Of a stretch of 64,000 bases of DNA, positions 48,242 to 55,489 are shown one piece after another. The position numbers and the translations under genes were made by a program. The DNA is taken from the NCBI GenBank assembly GCA_018814405.1, contig JAHIZO010000005.1, positions 360,684 to 424,683 on the forward strand. Reading direction: 5' to 3'. Position 1 is the first letter of the stretch. Each line of letters starts with the position of its first letter. Source of the stretch: Gammaproteobacteria bacterium (GTDB lineage: Bacteria > Pseudomonadota > Gammaproteobacteria > Burkholderiales > Gallionellaceae). Under the pieces are notes generated by a model. The model made no database searches. It saw nothing but the letters and a program-made list of their open reading frames with translations, and was not told where the DNA came from.

Positions 48242-48697
48242 ATGCCAAACAAGCCAGTCACCGATTTCATCTTACCCGCCACCGGCGGTGTCGAATTCAA
48301 CCTTTACCCTATCCGCAGCAAGTCTCTGGTCATCTATTTCTACCCCAAGGACAACACCCCGGGATGCACCACCGAAGCTCAGCAATTCCGCGACCTGTAC
48401 GCCGAATTCAAAAAGGCCGGTTGCGAGATCTTCGGCGTCTCGCGCGACAGCATCAAGTCACACGAGAACTTCAAAGCCAAGTTCACCCTTCCGTTCGAGT
48501 TGCTGTCTGATGCAGAAGAGATCGCGTGCAACATCTTCGGCGTGATCAAACAGAAGAAACTGTATGGCAAAGACGTACGCGGGATCGAGCGCAGCACTTT
48601 CGTGCTTGATGCCAAGGGCATGATCCGCAAGGAATGGCGCGGCCTGAAAGCTGATGGCCATGCGCAGGATGTCCTGTCATTCGTTCAATCACTATAA
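48242..48697 (+). CDS. bcp: Thioredoxin-dependent peroxiredoxin Bcp
   Basis: A 151-residue peroxiredoxin of the BCP/PrxQ group reducing hydroperoxides in the cytosol. The active site is FYPKDNTPGCTTEAQQFRDL with the peroxidatic cysteine at about residue 41. The resolving cysteine five residues later, present in E. coli Bcp, is missing, so this is a 1-Cys form or uses another cysteine (GCEIFG or IACNIFG). phoH follows eight bases later. Confidence 0.93.
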   Translation: MPNKPVTDFILPATGGVEFNLYPIRSKSLVIYFYPKDNTPGCTTEAQQFRDLYAEFKKAGCEIFGVSRDSIKSHENFKAKFTLPFELLSDAEEIACNIFGVIKQKKLYGKDVRGIERSTFVLDAKGMIRKEWRGLKADGHAQDVLSFVQSL

Positions 48698-48705
48698 GGA
48701 AAAAC

Positions 48706-50118
48706 ATGAACGCCCGTAAAACCTCGTCGAACAAAACCACCAAGCTGTTCGTGCTGGACACCAACGTACTGATGCATGACCCCACCAGCTTGTTCCGTTT
48801 TGAGGAACATGATGTCTATCTGCCGATGTTCGTGCTGGAAGAGCTGGACAACAACAAGAAGGGCATGACCGAAGTCGCACGCAACGCACGCCAGGCCAGC
48901 CGCTTCCTCGACAATCTGGTCAGCGAATCCGAGGACAATATCGATCAGGGCGTGGCACTTGATGCGCTGGGCAACAAGAACGCGACCGGCCGACTATATC
49001 TTCAGACCGAGTTCATCACGCATGAGCTGCCCCAGAACTTAGCCAACGGCAAGGCCGACAATGCCATCCTGGCCGTGGTCGCCCACATGCACAAGCATCA
49101 GGAGGAACGTCAGGTCACGCTGGTCTCCAAAGACATCAACATGCGCATCAAAGCGCGTGCCTTGGGACTTTCAGCGCAGGATTATTTCAACGACAAAGTG
49201 TTGGAAGACACCGACCTGTTGTATGCCGGCACACGCGAACTGCCCGCAGATTTCTGGGAGACGCATGGCAAGGACATGAAGTCCGGCACGCAGGGTAGCC
49301 AGACTTTCTACAGCATCAAAGGTCCGATGTGCCGCGACATGCTGGTGAACGAGTTCGTCTATCAGGACAACGCGGACAATCCGTTCTATGCCGTGGTCGC
49401 CGCGCAGAGTGAAGACACCGCCACCCTGCTCACACTGACCGATTACACGCATAGCAAGAACGCGATCTGGGGCATCACCGCACGCAACCGCGAGCAGAAC
49501 TTCGTCTTGAATTTGCTGATGAACCCGGAGATCGATTTCGTCACCCTGCTCGGTCAGGCCGGCACCGGCAAGACACTGCTCACACTGGCAGCAGGCCTGA
49601 TGCAGGTACTGGAACAGAAGATCTATTCCGAGATCATCATGACACGCGTCACCGTGTCGGTAGGCGAAGATATCGGCTTTCTGCCCGGCACCGAAGAAGA
49701 GAAGATGTCACCCTGGATGGGCGCGCTGGACGACAACCTGGACGTGCTCAACCAGTCCAGCGATGAAGGCGGCGAATGGGGCCGTGCCGCGACGCGCGAC
49801 CTGATCCGTTCACGCATCAAGATCAAGTCGCTCAACTTCATGCGCGGCCGCACCTTCCTCAACAAGTTCCTCATCATCGACGAAGCGCAGAACCTGACGC
49901 CCAAACAGATGAAGACCTTGATCACACGTGCCGGCCCCGGCACCAAGGTGGTGTGTATGGGCAACATCGCGCAGATCGATACCCCCTACCTGACGGAAGG
50001 CAGTTCCGGTCTGACCTATGTGGTGGATCGCTTCAAAGGTTGGGCACACAGCGGTCACGTCACGCTGCAACGTGGTGAGCGTTCGCGTCTGGCGGACCAT
50101 GCGGGTGAAGTTCTTTGA
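48706..50118 (+). CDS. PhoH family protein with N-terminal PIN domain
   Basis: A 470-residue cytosolic protein: an N-terminal PIN ribonuclease domain (KLFVLDTNVLMHDPTSLFRF, LVSKDINMRIKARALGL) followed by a PhoH P-loop ATPase domain with Walker A LLGQAGTGKTLLTLAAGLM near residue 283 and Walker B FLIIDEAQNLTPKQMK. PIN-PhoH proteins are thought to be ATP-driven RNA helicase-nucleases. It lies in the bcp-to-yciI run; its stop overlaps the next start by four bases. Confidence 0.92.
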   Translation: MNARKTSSNKTTKLFVLDTNVLMHDPTSLFRFEEHDVYLPMFVLEELDNNKKGMTEVARNARQASRFLDNLVSESEDNIDQGVALDALGNKNATGRLYLQTEFITHELPQNLANGKADNAILAVVAHMHKHQEERQVTLVSKDINMRIKARALGLSAQDYFNDKVLEDTDLLYAGTRELPADFWETHGKDMKSGTQGSQTFYSIKGPMCRDMLVNEFVYQDNADNPFYAVVAAQSEDTATLLTLTDYTHSKNAIWGITARNREQNFVLNLLMNPEIDFVTLLGQAGTGKTLLTLAAGLMQVLEQKIYSEIIMTRVTVSVGEDIGFLPGTEEEKMSPWMGALDDNLDVLNQSSDEGGEWGRAATRDLIRSRIKIKSLNFMRGRTFLNKFLIIDEAQNLTPKQMKTLITRAGPGTKVVCMGNIAQIDTPYLTEGSSGLTYVVDRFKGWAHSGHVTLQRGERSRLADHAGEVL

Positions 50119-50729
50119 AACTGATTGGCTCCAATACCAGCCCTTACGTGCGTAAAGCACGTCTGGTGCTGCTGGAGAAAGGCATCACGCACGATTACGT
50201 GGTCGATCCACCCAGCGATCCGAACAGCGAGGTGTATCACGTCAATCCGCTGGGACGCATCCCTGCCCTGATCCTGGATGACGGCGAATGCATCTTCGAT
50301 TCCGTAGTGATAGCGGAATATGCCGACACGCTGAACGACAGCCCTATCCTCATTCCCCGCAACGATGCCTTGGCGCGTATGCGGGTGCGGCGCTGGGAAG
50401 CATTGACTGACGGCATCATGGATTCCGCCGTCGTGGTGCGCAACGAAGTGACGCGCCCACCAGCAACGCAACTGGCCGCGACGCTGACACTGCACAACAA
50501 CGCCATCACCCACACCCTGCAACACATCGCCGCGCAGCTTGGCACGCGCGACTGGTGCGAGGGCGATGCGCTCACGCTGGGGGACTTGGCATTGGTCAGC
50601 GCGCTGGCCTATCTCGACCTGCGCCAACCGGAACGCGACTGGCGCGGCGCACATCCCAACTTGGCCGAATGGTTCGGGCGCATGCGCGCACGGCCCGGCA
50701 TCCAACTCTCATTGGCTGACAATAAATGA
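50115..50729 (+). CDS. Glutathione S-transferase family protein
   Basis: A 204-residue GST with the thioredoxin-like N-terminal domain ([40 protein letters not shown]) and an alpha-helical C-terminal domain ([17 protein letters not shown]). The SPYVRK site resembles the serine/cysteine-type bacterial GSTs such as YibF. The start is TTG at 50115, overlapping the phoH stop, with GGGTGAAG upstream. The substrate is unknown. Confidence 0.9.
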   Translation: MKLIGSNTSPYVRKARLVLLEKGITHDYVVDPPSDPNSEVYHVNPLGRIPALILDDGECIFDSVVIAEYADTLNDSPILIPRNDALARMRVRRWEALTDGIMDSAVVVRNEVTRPPATQLAATLTLHNNAITHTLQHIAAQLGTRDWCEGDALTLGDLALVSALAYLDLRQPERDWRGAHPNLAEWFGRMRARPGIQLSLADNK

Positions 50730-51118
50730 ACGACATCGATAAATCTGAAGAAGAGTGGCGTGAAGAACTGACGCCCGAGCAATACGAGATCTGCCGCAAG
50801 GGCGGTACCGAAGTCGCCTTTACCGGCGAATACTGGGATTGCCACGACATCGGCATCTACCGTTGCGTATGTTGCGGCGCGCCGCTGTTCGATTCCGAGA
50901 CCAAGTATGAATCGGGCACCGGCTGGCCCAGCTTCTGGCAACCCGTGCGGGAGGAAGCCGTCGAGTACAGCGACGAAGATCCGCTCGGCATGGGGCGCAT
51001 CGAAGTCGGCTGCGCGAACTGCGGCTCTCATCTGGGCCACGTGTTCGAGGACGGCCCCGAACCGACAGGCTTGCGTTACTGCCTCAATTCCTCCTCGCTG
51101 GCATTGGATCGCTCATGA
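50726..51118 (+). CDS. msrB: Cytosolic peptide-methionine (R)-S-oxide reductase MsrB
   Basis: A 130-residue MsrB without a signal peptide. Both zinc CxxC pairs ([11 protein letters not shown] and [18 protein letters not shown]), the [11 protein letters not shown] region and the catalytic cysteine in [13 protein letters not shown] are present. It repairs oxidised methionines inside the cell, while the paralogue at 39134 works outside the membrane. Four-base overlaps connect it to the GST and yciB genes. Confidence 0.95.
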   Translation: MNDIDKSEEEWREELTPEQYEICRKGGTEVAFTGEYWDCHDIGIYRCVCCGAPLFDSETKYESGTGWPSFWQPVREEAVEYSDEDPLGMGRIEVGCANCGSHLGHVFEDGPEPTGLRYCLNSSSLALDRS

Positions 51119-51660
51119 AGATCCTATTCGACCTTTTCCCGGTCATCCTGTTCTTCATCGTGTTCAAAGTCGCCGGTGTGTTCGCCGCCACGGCAGCCGC
51201 CATTGCCGCCACCTTCGTGCAGGTTGCCTGGGTGAAATATCATCACGGCAAAGTCGATACCATGCTGTGGGTGAGCCTAGGCATCATCACCGTGTTCGGC
51301 GGCGCGACCTTGCTGCTGCATGACGAGACTTTCATCAAATGGAAGCCGACCATCCTCTATTGGTTCTTCACGGTGACACTGTTGTTCTCCGCCCTCGTGC
51401 TGAAGAAGAACCTAATGCGTGCGCTGTTGCACGAGAAGATGACGCTACCCGACTTCGTCTGGCACCGTCTCAATCTTGCCTGGAGCGGGTTCTTCGCCCT
51501 GCTGGGCATCCTCAATCTGTACGTCGCTTTCAATTTCAGCACCGACGCCTGGGTGAACTTCAAGCTGTTCGGTGCCACAGGCATCATGCTGGTGTTCATT
51601 CTCGTGCAGGCGGCGATGCTGGCCAAACATGTAGAAGAAGAAGACCACAAGGAGCCTTGA
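51115..51660 (+). CDS. yciB: Septation protein A / YciB intracellular septation family
   Basis: A 181-residue inner-membrane protein with about five helices, starting [20 protein letters not shown] and containing [20 protein letters not shown] and [20 protein letters not shown], all typical of YciB/IspZ. The family affects cell-envelope synthesis and division. A negatively charged end ([10 protein letters not shown]) closes it. It is coupled to msrB by a four-base overlap and yciI follows at once. Confidence 0.94.
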   Translation: MKILFDLFPVILFFIVFKVAGVFAATAAAIAATFVQVAWVKYHHGKVDTMLWVSLGIITVFGGATLLLHDETFIKWKPTILYWFFTVTLLFSALVLKKNLMRALLHEKMTLPDFVWHRLNLAWSGFFALLGILNLYVAFNFSTDAWVNFKLFGATGIMLVFILVQAAMLAKHVEEEDHKEP

Positions 51661-51661
51661 C

Positions 51662-51964
51662 ATGCTGTATGCCATCTTCGGCCAAGACGTGAATAACAGC
51701 CTGCCGCTACGCCAAAGCGCACGCCCCGCGCATCTTGAGCGTCTGGAAAAATTGCAAACCGAGGGACGCCTGCTGATGGCGGGACCATTCCCTGCCGTGG
51801 ATGCCAATGACCCCGGCACTGCCGGATTCACCGGCAGCCTGATCGTCGCCGAATTCGCTTCGTTGCAAGCCGCCAAAGACTGGGCCGCCGCGGACCCGTA
51901 TGTCGCTGCAGGCGTCTATGCGCAAGTCGAGGTGCGCCCCTTTAAACAAGTCTTCCCCCGCTGA
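51662..51964 (+). CDS. yciI: YciI family protein
   Basis: A 100-residue ferredoxin-like-fold protein with the YciI features: [30 protein letters not shown] and [20 protein letters not shown]. The HxxxL segment and the aspartate before PY fit the proposed active site. It follows yciB by one base. The function of the family is unclear. Confidence 0.92.
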   Translation: MLYAIFGQDVNNSLPLRQSARPAHLERLEKLQTEGRLLMAGPFPAVDANDPGTAGFTGSLIVAEFASLQAAKDWAAADPYVAAGVYAQVEVRPFKQVFPR

Positions 51965-51990
51965 ACACACGCCCTGCCCTGTGCTATATT
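51962..51990 (+). promoter_or_regulatory. Candidate promoter of the parvulin gene
   Basis: TGAACA (51962-51967), 17 bases, and TATATT (51985-51990) form a moderate sigma-70 match overlapping the yciI stop. The start near 51997 would leave about 47 bases before the ATG. Confidence 0.4.
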
Positions 51991-52043
51991 TCGCGCCGGA
52001 CTTTAATACCCATCCTATTAACTAACGTTCAAAGGAAAGAAAC

Positions 52044-52829
52044 ATGCTGAATTTCTCCCGATTCGCCCTGATGTCGGCTCTGCTGCTCGCCACTGGCGCG
52101 CAAGCCGCTGATGCCGACAAACCTGTCGCACTGGTGAATGGCGTGGCGATCCCGCAGTCTCGCGTCGATCTGCGCGTCAACGTCGCAGCAGCCCAAGGCG
52201 GTCAAACCGACTCCGAAGAACTTCGCAAAGCTATCCGCGAAGACCTGATCAATCTGGAAGTGCTGTCTCAGGCTGCCGACAAGCAAGGCTTGGAGAAAAA
52301 GGCCGATACCAAACAACAACTGGAACTGGCCCGCCAATCCGTGCTTGCCAGTGCTTTCGTACAGGACTTTGTAGAGAAGAATCCCGTAGATGAAACCCTG
52401 CTGCAGCAAGATTACGAAACCATGAAAGCGCGCGTCGGCAACAAGGAATACAAGGTATCCCACATCCTCGTTGCTACTGAAGACGAAGCCAAGGCCATCG
52501 CCAAACGCGTGATGAAGGAATCCTTCTCCAAAGTCGCCAAGCAAAAATCGAATGATCCTGGCTCCAAAGACAAAGGTGGCGATTTGGGATTCACCGTTCC
52601 GGGAAATTTCGTACAACCCTTCGGTGAAGCTATCCTCACACTGAAAAAAGGCGAGATCAGCGCACCGGTGCAGACCCAGTACGGCTGGCACATCATCAAG
52701 CTGGAAGACACGCGCGATTTGAAAGTGCCGACCTATGAAGAGATGAAGCCTCGCTTGGAGCAGCGCCGTAAACAGGAAGCGGTGCAAAAGGCCATCGCAG
52801 ACTTGCGCAGCAAGGCACGCATCGAATAA
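52044..52829 (+). CDS. Periplasmic parvulin-type peptidyl-prolyl isomerase
   Basis: A 261-residue exported chaperone/isomerase with a signal peptide (MLNFSRFALMSALLLATGAQ then AA), an N-terminal SurA-like helical part (VNGVAIPQSRVDLRVNVAAA), and a parvulin domain with VSHILVATEDEAKAIAKRV, DKGGDLGFTVPGNFVQPFGE and QTQYGWHIIKLED. It is PrsA/PpiD-like and should help outer-membrane or periplasmic proteins fold. AAAGGAAAGAAAC precedes the ATG. A strong terminator follows. Confidence 0.93.
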   Translation: MLNFSRFALMSALLLATGAQAADADKPVALVNGVAIPQSRVDLRVNVAAAQGGQTDSEELRKAIREDLINLEVLSQAADKQGLEKKADTKQQLELARQSVLASAFVQDFVEKNPVDETLLQQDYETMKARVGNKEYKVSHILVATEDEAKAIAKRVMKESFSKVAKQKSNDPGSKDKGGDLGFTVPGNFVQPFGEAILTLKKGEISAPVQTQYGWHIIKLEDTRDLKVPTYEEMKPRLEQRRKQEAVQKAIADLRSKARIE

Positions 52830-52849
52830 CGCCACCCCGTGCGGCGATC

Positions 52850-52878
52850 AAAAAGGACATCCTTGCGATGTCCTTTTT
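52850..52878 (+). terminator. Rho-independent terminator after the parvulin gene
   Basis: AAAAAGGACAT (52850-52860) pairs perfectly with ATGTCCTTTTT (52868-52878) around a seven-base loop. The A-run and T-run make it usable in both directions. Confidence 0.92.
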
Positions 52879-52983
52879 ATTTCACGAGCACTCGATTGCC
52901 GGATAACACCTGATTCCACGTTGACAGCCTCAACGCACTCGCCCTAAAGTTCGGTCATCCCACCCATTGCAAGGAATGTGCAC

Positions 52984-53781
52984 ATGTCTCATAGCTTATC
53001 TTCACTGACCCTCGCTGCGACTTTGGTGCTCATTAGCGGCGCAGCCCTCGCCTCGTCATGCGACCCGAGTGAAGCGGATGTCACCGACACCAGCATCATG
53101 CATTACCGAGAATCCAAATGTGCACGCAAAACCATTGAACAGGCAAAGGAAAAGTTCGATGAAGGGGTGACGCTGGAAAAACGCGGTGAGATGTCCCGCA
53201 TGTGCAGCAACTTCAACTCAGCCCTGATGCAACTGGAGCAATACCGCAGAGGTGATTGGCGTGACAACTATTCTCGTGTCGCAAAAGAAGTCGATGAAGA
53301 TTTCGCCGATCGCCTCGCCCGCTTTGAAAAGACCATTTGCCCGCAGAAGATCCAACTCTATCGCCACCTCTCGAGCAAAGGCGATGCCTGGGCGATGTTC
53401 CGTCTGGGCAGCAGCTACGCCAAGGGAATCGGCGTTCGCCAGAATGACACCGAGGCATTGAGCTGGTTTCAGCAGGCTGCGGATCGAGATCATCCCGATG
53501 CCTATATGGCACTCGGCATGATGTACAGCGACGGCATGGCTTTCGCTCCGGACTACCCCATTGCCTTTAACTGGTTCTCCAAGTCGGCTGAATTGAACAA
53601 TGCCGAAGCCCAATTCCAACTGGGCGGCATGTATCGCAAGGGCATGGGCGTGGAAAAAAGCCCCAAGCAGGCAGTCGAGTGGTACCGCAAGGCCGCAGAA
53701 CAAGGCCATGAGGGTGCCAAAGCGCGCCTGAAAGAGATGTATCGAGCCAAGGAAGCCAAGGAGCCGCTGTTCGGATACTGA
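52984..53781 (+). CDS. Exported Sel1-repeat protein
   Basis: A 265-residue protein with a signal peptide (SLSSLTLAATLVLISGAALA) and an N-terminal cysteine-containing region (SSCDPSEADVTDTSIMHYRE). Three Sel1-type repeats form its second half (AMFRLGSSYAKGIGV, AYMALGMMYSDGMAF, AQFQLGGMYRKGMGV). Sel1 repeats mediate protein contacts. The partner is unknown and it appears to be a single-gene unit. The ATG at 52984 is placed eight bases after AAGGA; a GTG two codons earlier is too close. Confidence 0.85.
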   Translation: MSHSLSSLTLAATLVLISGAALASSCDPSEADVTDTSIMHYRESKCARKTIEQAKEKFDEGVTLEKRGEMSRMCSNFNSALMQLEQYRRGDWRDNYSRVAKEVDEDFADRLARFEKTICPQKIQLYRHLSSKGDAWAMFRLGSSYAKGIGVRQNDTEALSWFQQAADRDHPDAYMALGMMYSDGMAFAPDYPIAFNWFSKSAELNNAEAQFQLGGMYRKGMGVEKSPKQAVEWYRKAAEQGHEGAKARLKEMYRAKEAKEPLFGY

Positions 53782-53813
53782 CAAACATGCGATCCACCTT
53801 CAAGATCAACTAC

Positions 53814-53842
53814 TTGAACATATCCTGCACGAGGCGTATGCT
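53814..53842 (+). promoter_or_regulatory. Promoter of the small protein gene at 53875
   Basis: TTGAAC (53814-53819), 17 bases, TATGCT (53837-53842). The -10 is also the left arm of a small hairpin (TATGCT-TCTA-AGCATA). The predicted start is near 53849. Confidence 0.55.
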
Positions 53843-53874
53843 TCTAAGCATAGATTCACGCAGGGAGTAATGCC

Positions 53875-54264
53875 ATGCTTACCGCATCTTCTTCTCTTTC
53901 CCTGAACACTGGTGGCTACACACAGCAGCTCCAGCAGCAAGCCCAACGTTCAGTAGATCAAGCCAGCCAGAAGGCGCAATCTTTGCAAAGTCAGGCGCGT
54001 GCCGCACGTTCGGATGCCGAACGCGCTCAGCAGAATGCCAACGAACTTGAAGTTAGAGCTGGTCAAGCACAATCAGAAGCCAGCCGTGCCGCAGCAAGCA
54101 CTCAATCAGTCTCCAACGTCGAAATATTTCGGGTACAGCCACCCGTTTCTTACGACCAGCTACCCGAGCAAATCGCTTCTGCCAAGGCAGATACCTACTC
54201 TGCACTAAACACTAGCAACACTTCCAGCGCCAACGTCGGTTCGGTCGTCAACACAACTGCTTAA
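53875..54264 (+). CDS. Small Gln/Ala-rich helical protein, unknown
   Basis: A 129-residue protein. After MLTASSSLSLNTGGYTQQLQ comes a helical, heptad-like stretch (QASQKAQSLQSQARAARSDA) of about 60 residues, then a polar region and the end SSANVGSVVNTTA. No signal peptide or membrane helix. GGGAG precedes the ATG, a promoter lies upstream and a strong terminator follows, so it is its own transcription unit. It shares its terminal pattern with the small proteins at 41570 and 42447. Confidence 0.7.
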   Translation: MLTASSSLSLNTGGYTQQLQQQAQRSVDQASQKAQSLQSQARAARSDAERAQQNANELEVRAGQAQSEASRAAASTQSVSNVEIFRVQPPVSYDQLPEQIASAKADTYSALNTSNTSSANVGSVVNTTA

Positions 54265-54270
54265 CAAACA

Positions 54271-54309
54271 AAAAAGCCGCACAACGCAAAACGCGTGTGC
54301 GGCTTTTTA
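54271..54309. terminator. Bidirectional terminator between the small protein gene and djlA
   Basis: A long stem, AAAAAGCCGCACA pairing with TGTGCGGCTTTTT, with an inner loop, has an A-run on one side and a T-run on the other. It can end both the plus-strand small gene and the minus-strand djlA transcript. Confidence 0.92.
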
Positions 54310-54318
54310 ACGTCCGTC

Positions 54319-55092
54319 TTACATCCCGCGCTGTTTACTCACCGTGTCGTAAGCGAGCTGAATATCTTTTGCCTGCTCGGTCGCCACCTTGATCATATCT
54401 TCCGGCAAACCCTGCCCCATCAGTTTGTCCGGATGGTATTTGCTCATCAGCTTGCGGTAGGCACGCTTCACTTCCGCATCGCTATTTTCTTTGCTCACAC
54501 CCAATGCCTTGTAGGCATCTTCCAGCGCGGTCTCGCTGTTCGCCTGACCACCGGCGAAGTGCGTCTGGTTCACCACCATATCCAGTAAACGCTTGAACGC
54601 TTCCGGACCATAGCCAAGATGTCCGGCGATCTCGGTCAGCAGTTTCTCTTCTTCAGGATGATATTCGCCGTCCGCCATCGCCATCACGATCAGATAGACC
54701 AGCAGCATCTCTTTCAGATGATGGGTATGGCCGCATACCGACATGAACTTCTTGCAGATCGCATACACGTCGCCATCGCCCGACGCACCCTGCTTGAACA
54801 GCGCGATGGCCTGCTGGCGATGCTCGGGCGTCATGCCCAGTTTCTGCATCAACACCTCGGCATGCGCAATCTCCGCTTCCGACACACGCCCGTCCGCCTT
54901 GGCCAGCTTGCCCATGGCGATGAACACAGTTTCCAGAAAGACCGCCTGGCGCAACGCAGCATGCAAAGGATTCAACGCGCCCTGACCGAATGCACGGATA
55001 CGGTCAATGATCGCTCCGAGGATCAGACCGAGGAACGCACCCAACCAACCCAATAATAAATAGCCGACTACGACACAGATAAGTTTGAACAC
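54319..55092 (-). CDS. djlA: DjlA-like membrane-anchored J-domain co-chaperone
   Basis: A 257-residue protein with one N-terminal membrane helix (LICVVVGYLLLGWLGAFLGL), a TerB-like helical domain (IAMGKLAKADGRVSEAEIAH; MAMADGEYHPEEEKLLTEIA), and a C-terminal J domain (DAYKALGVSKENSDAEVKRA) with the HPD motif in MSKYHPDKLMG. It should stimulate DnaK ATPase at the inner membrane. The domain order matches DjlA. Confidence 0.92.
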   Translation of the reverse strand: MFKLICVVVGYLLLGWLGAFLGLILGAIIDRIRAFGQGALNPLHAALRQAVFLETVFIAMGKLAKADGRVSEAEIAHAEVLMQKLGMTPEHRQQAIALFKQGASGDGDVYAICKKFMSVCGHTHHLKEMLLVYLIVMAMADGEYHPEEEKLLTEIAGHLGYGPEAFKRLLDMVVNQTHFAGGQANSETALEDAYKALGVSKENSDAEVKRAYRKLMSKYHPDKLMGQGLPEDMIKVATEQAKDIQLAYDTVSKQRGM

Positions 55093-55312
55093 AATGACTC
55101 CAAGAACGATTTTAATTAAGTGACAGCGCAGCCATTATACCGGCGACAAGATGCCCATTTAAGGTGATGCTCTGCCGCACGACCGATATCAATGCCCCCC
55201 TTCCCCCCGCGTTCTGCGCTATTTCAAAACGCACAAAATCAACTTGGATAGCAGGTGCGACACCCGCAAATACCATTATCAATAAATGGTTATTTATCAT
55301 CCAAACGGGCCA
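55093..55312 (+). other. Gene-free region between djlA and the CHASE-GGDEF promoter
   Basis: No coding sequence is convincing. The first part is the djlA upstream region. A C-rich stretch (CCCCCCTTCCCCCC at 55195-55208) is conspicuous and could in principle pair with the G-rich ribosome site at 55478-55489, but it lies outside the predicted transcript. AATAAATGGTTATTTAT-type AT-rich DNA lies just before the promoter. Confidence 0.4.
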
Positions 55313-55341
55313 TTGACACAAATGTATCAAGCACATAGAGT
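55313..55341 (+). promoter_or_regulatory. Promoter of the CHASE-GGDEF gene
   Basis: Consensus TTGACA (55313-55318), 17 bases, TAGAGT (55336-55341). The predicted start near 55348 coincides with the first base of the GACTTGCAG block of the leader. The same promoter design precedes the gene at 58069. Confidence 0.75.
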
Positions 55342-55348
55342 CTTCTTT

Positions 55349-55489
55349 GACTTGCAGATTCGCTGAACTCACATTTCGCCGCATGTACGGTGGAGGAAGG
55401 ACATCGAGAATACCGGACAGGAGGCTGGCGCAAGAGGGCATCCCCGCAGAGGGATGAATTCACTTGTTGTCTGCTCCAAAGGGGGGCTT
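55349..55489 (+). ncRNA. Candidate structured 5' leader, copy A (unrecognised cis-regulatory RNA)
   Basis: About 141 bases between the predicted start and the GTG start codon. Blocks shared in order with the leader at 57923-58068 are GACTTGCAG (55349-55357), CCGCATGTACGGTG (55379-55392, one base different), ACAGGAGGCTGGCGCAAG (55417-55434, identical), a local hairpin of different sequence (CATCCC/GGGATG, 55439-55456), and AAAGGGGGGCTT (55478-55489), the ribosome site ending right at the start codon. This looks like a riboswitch-type leader acting on translation. I could not match it to GEMM, cobalamin, TPP, glycine or guanidine consensus sequences. Ligand and structure are unknown. Confidence 0.6.
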
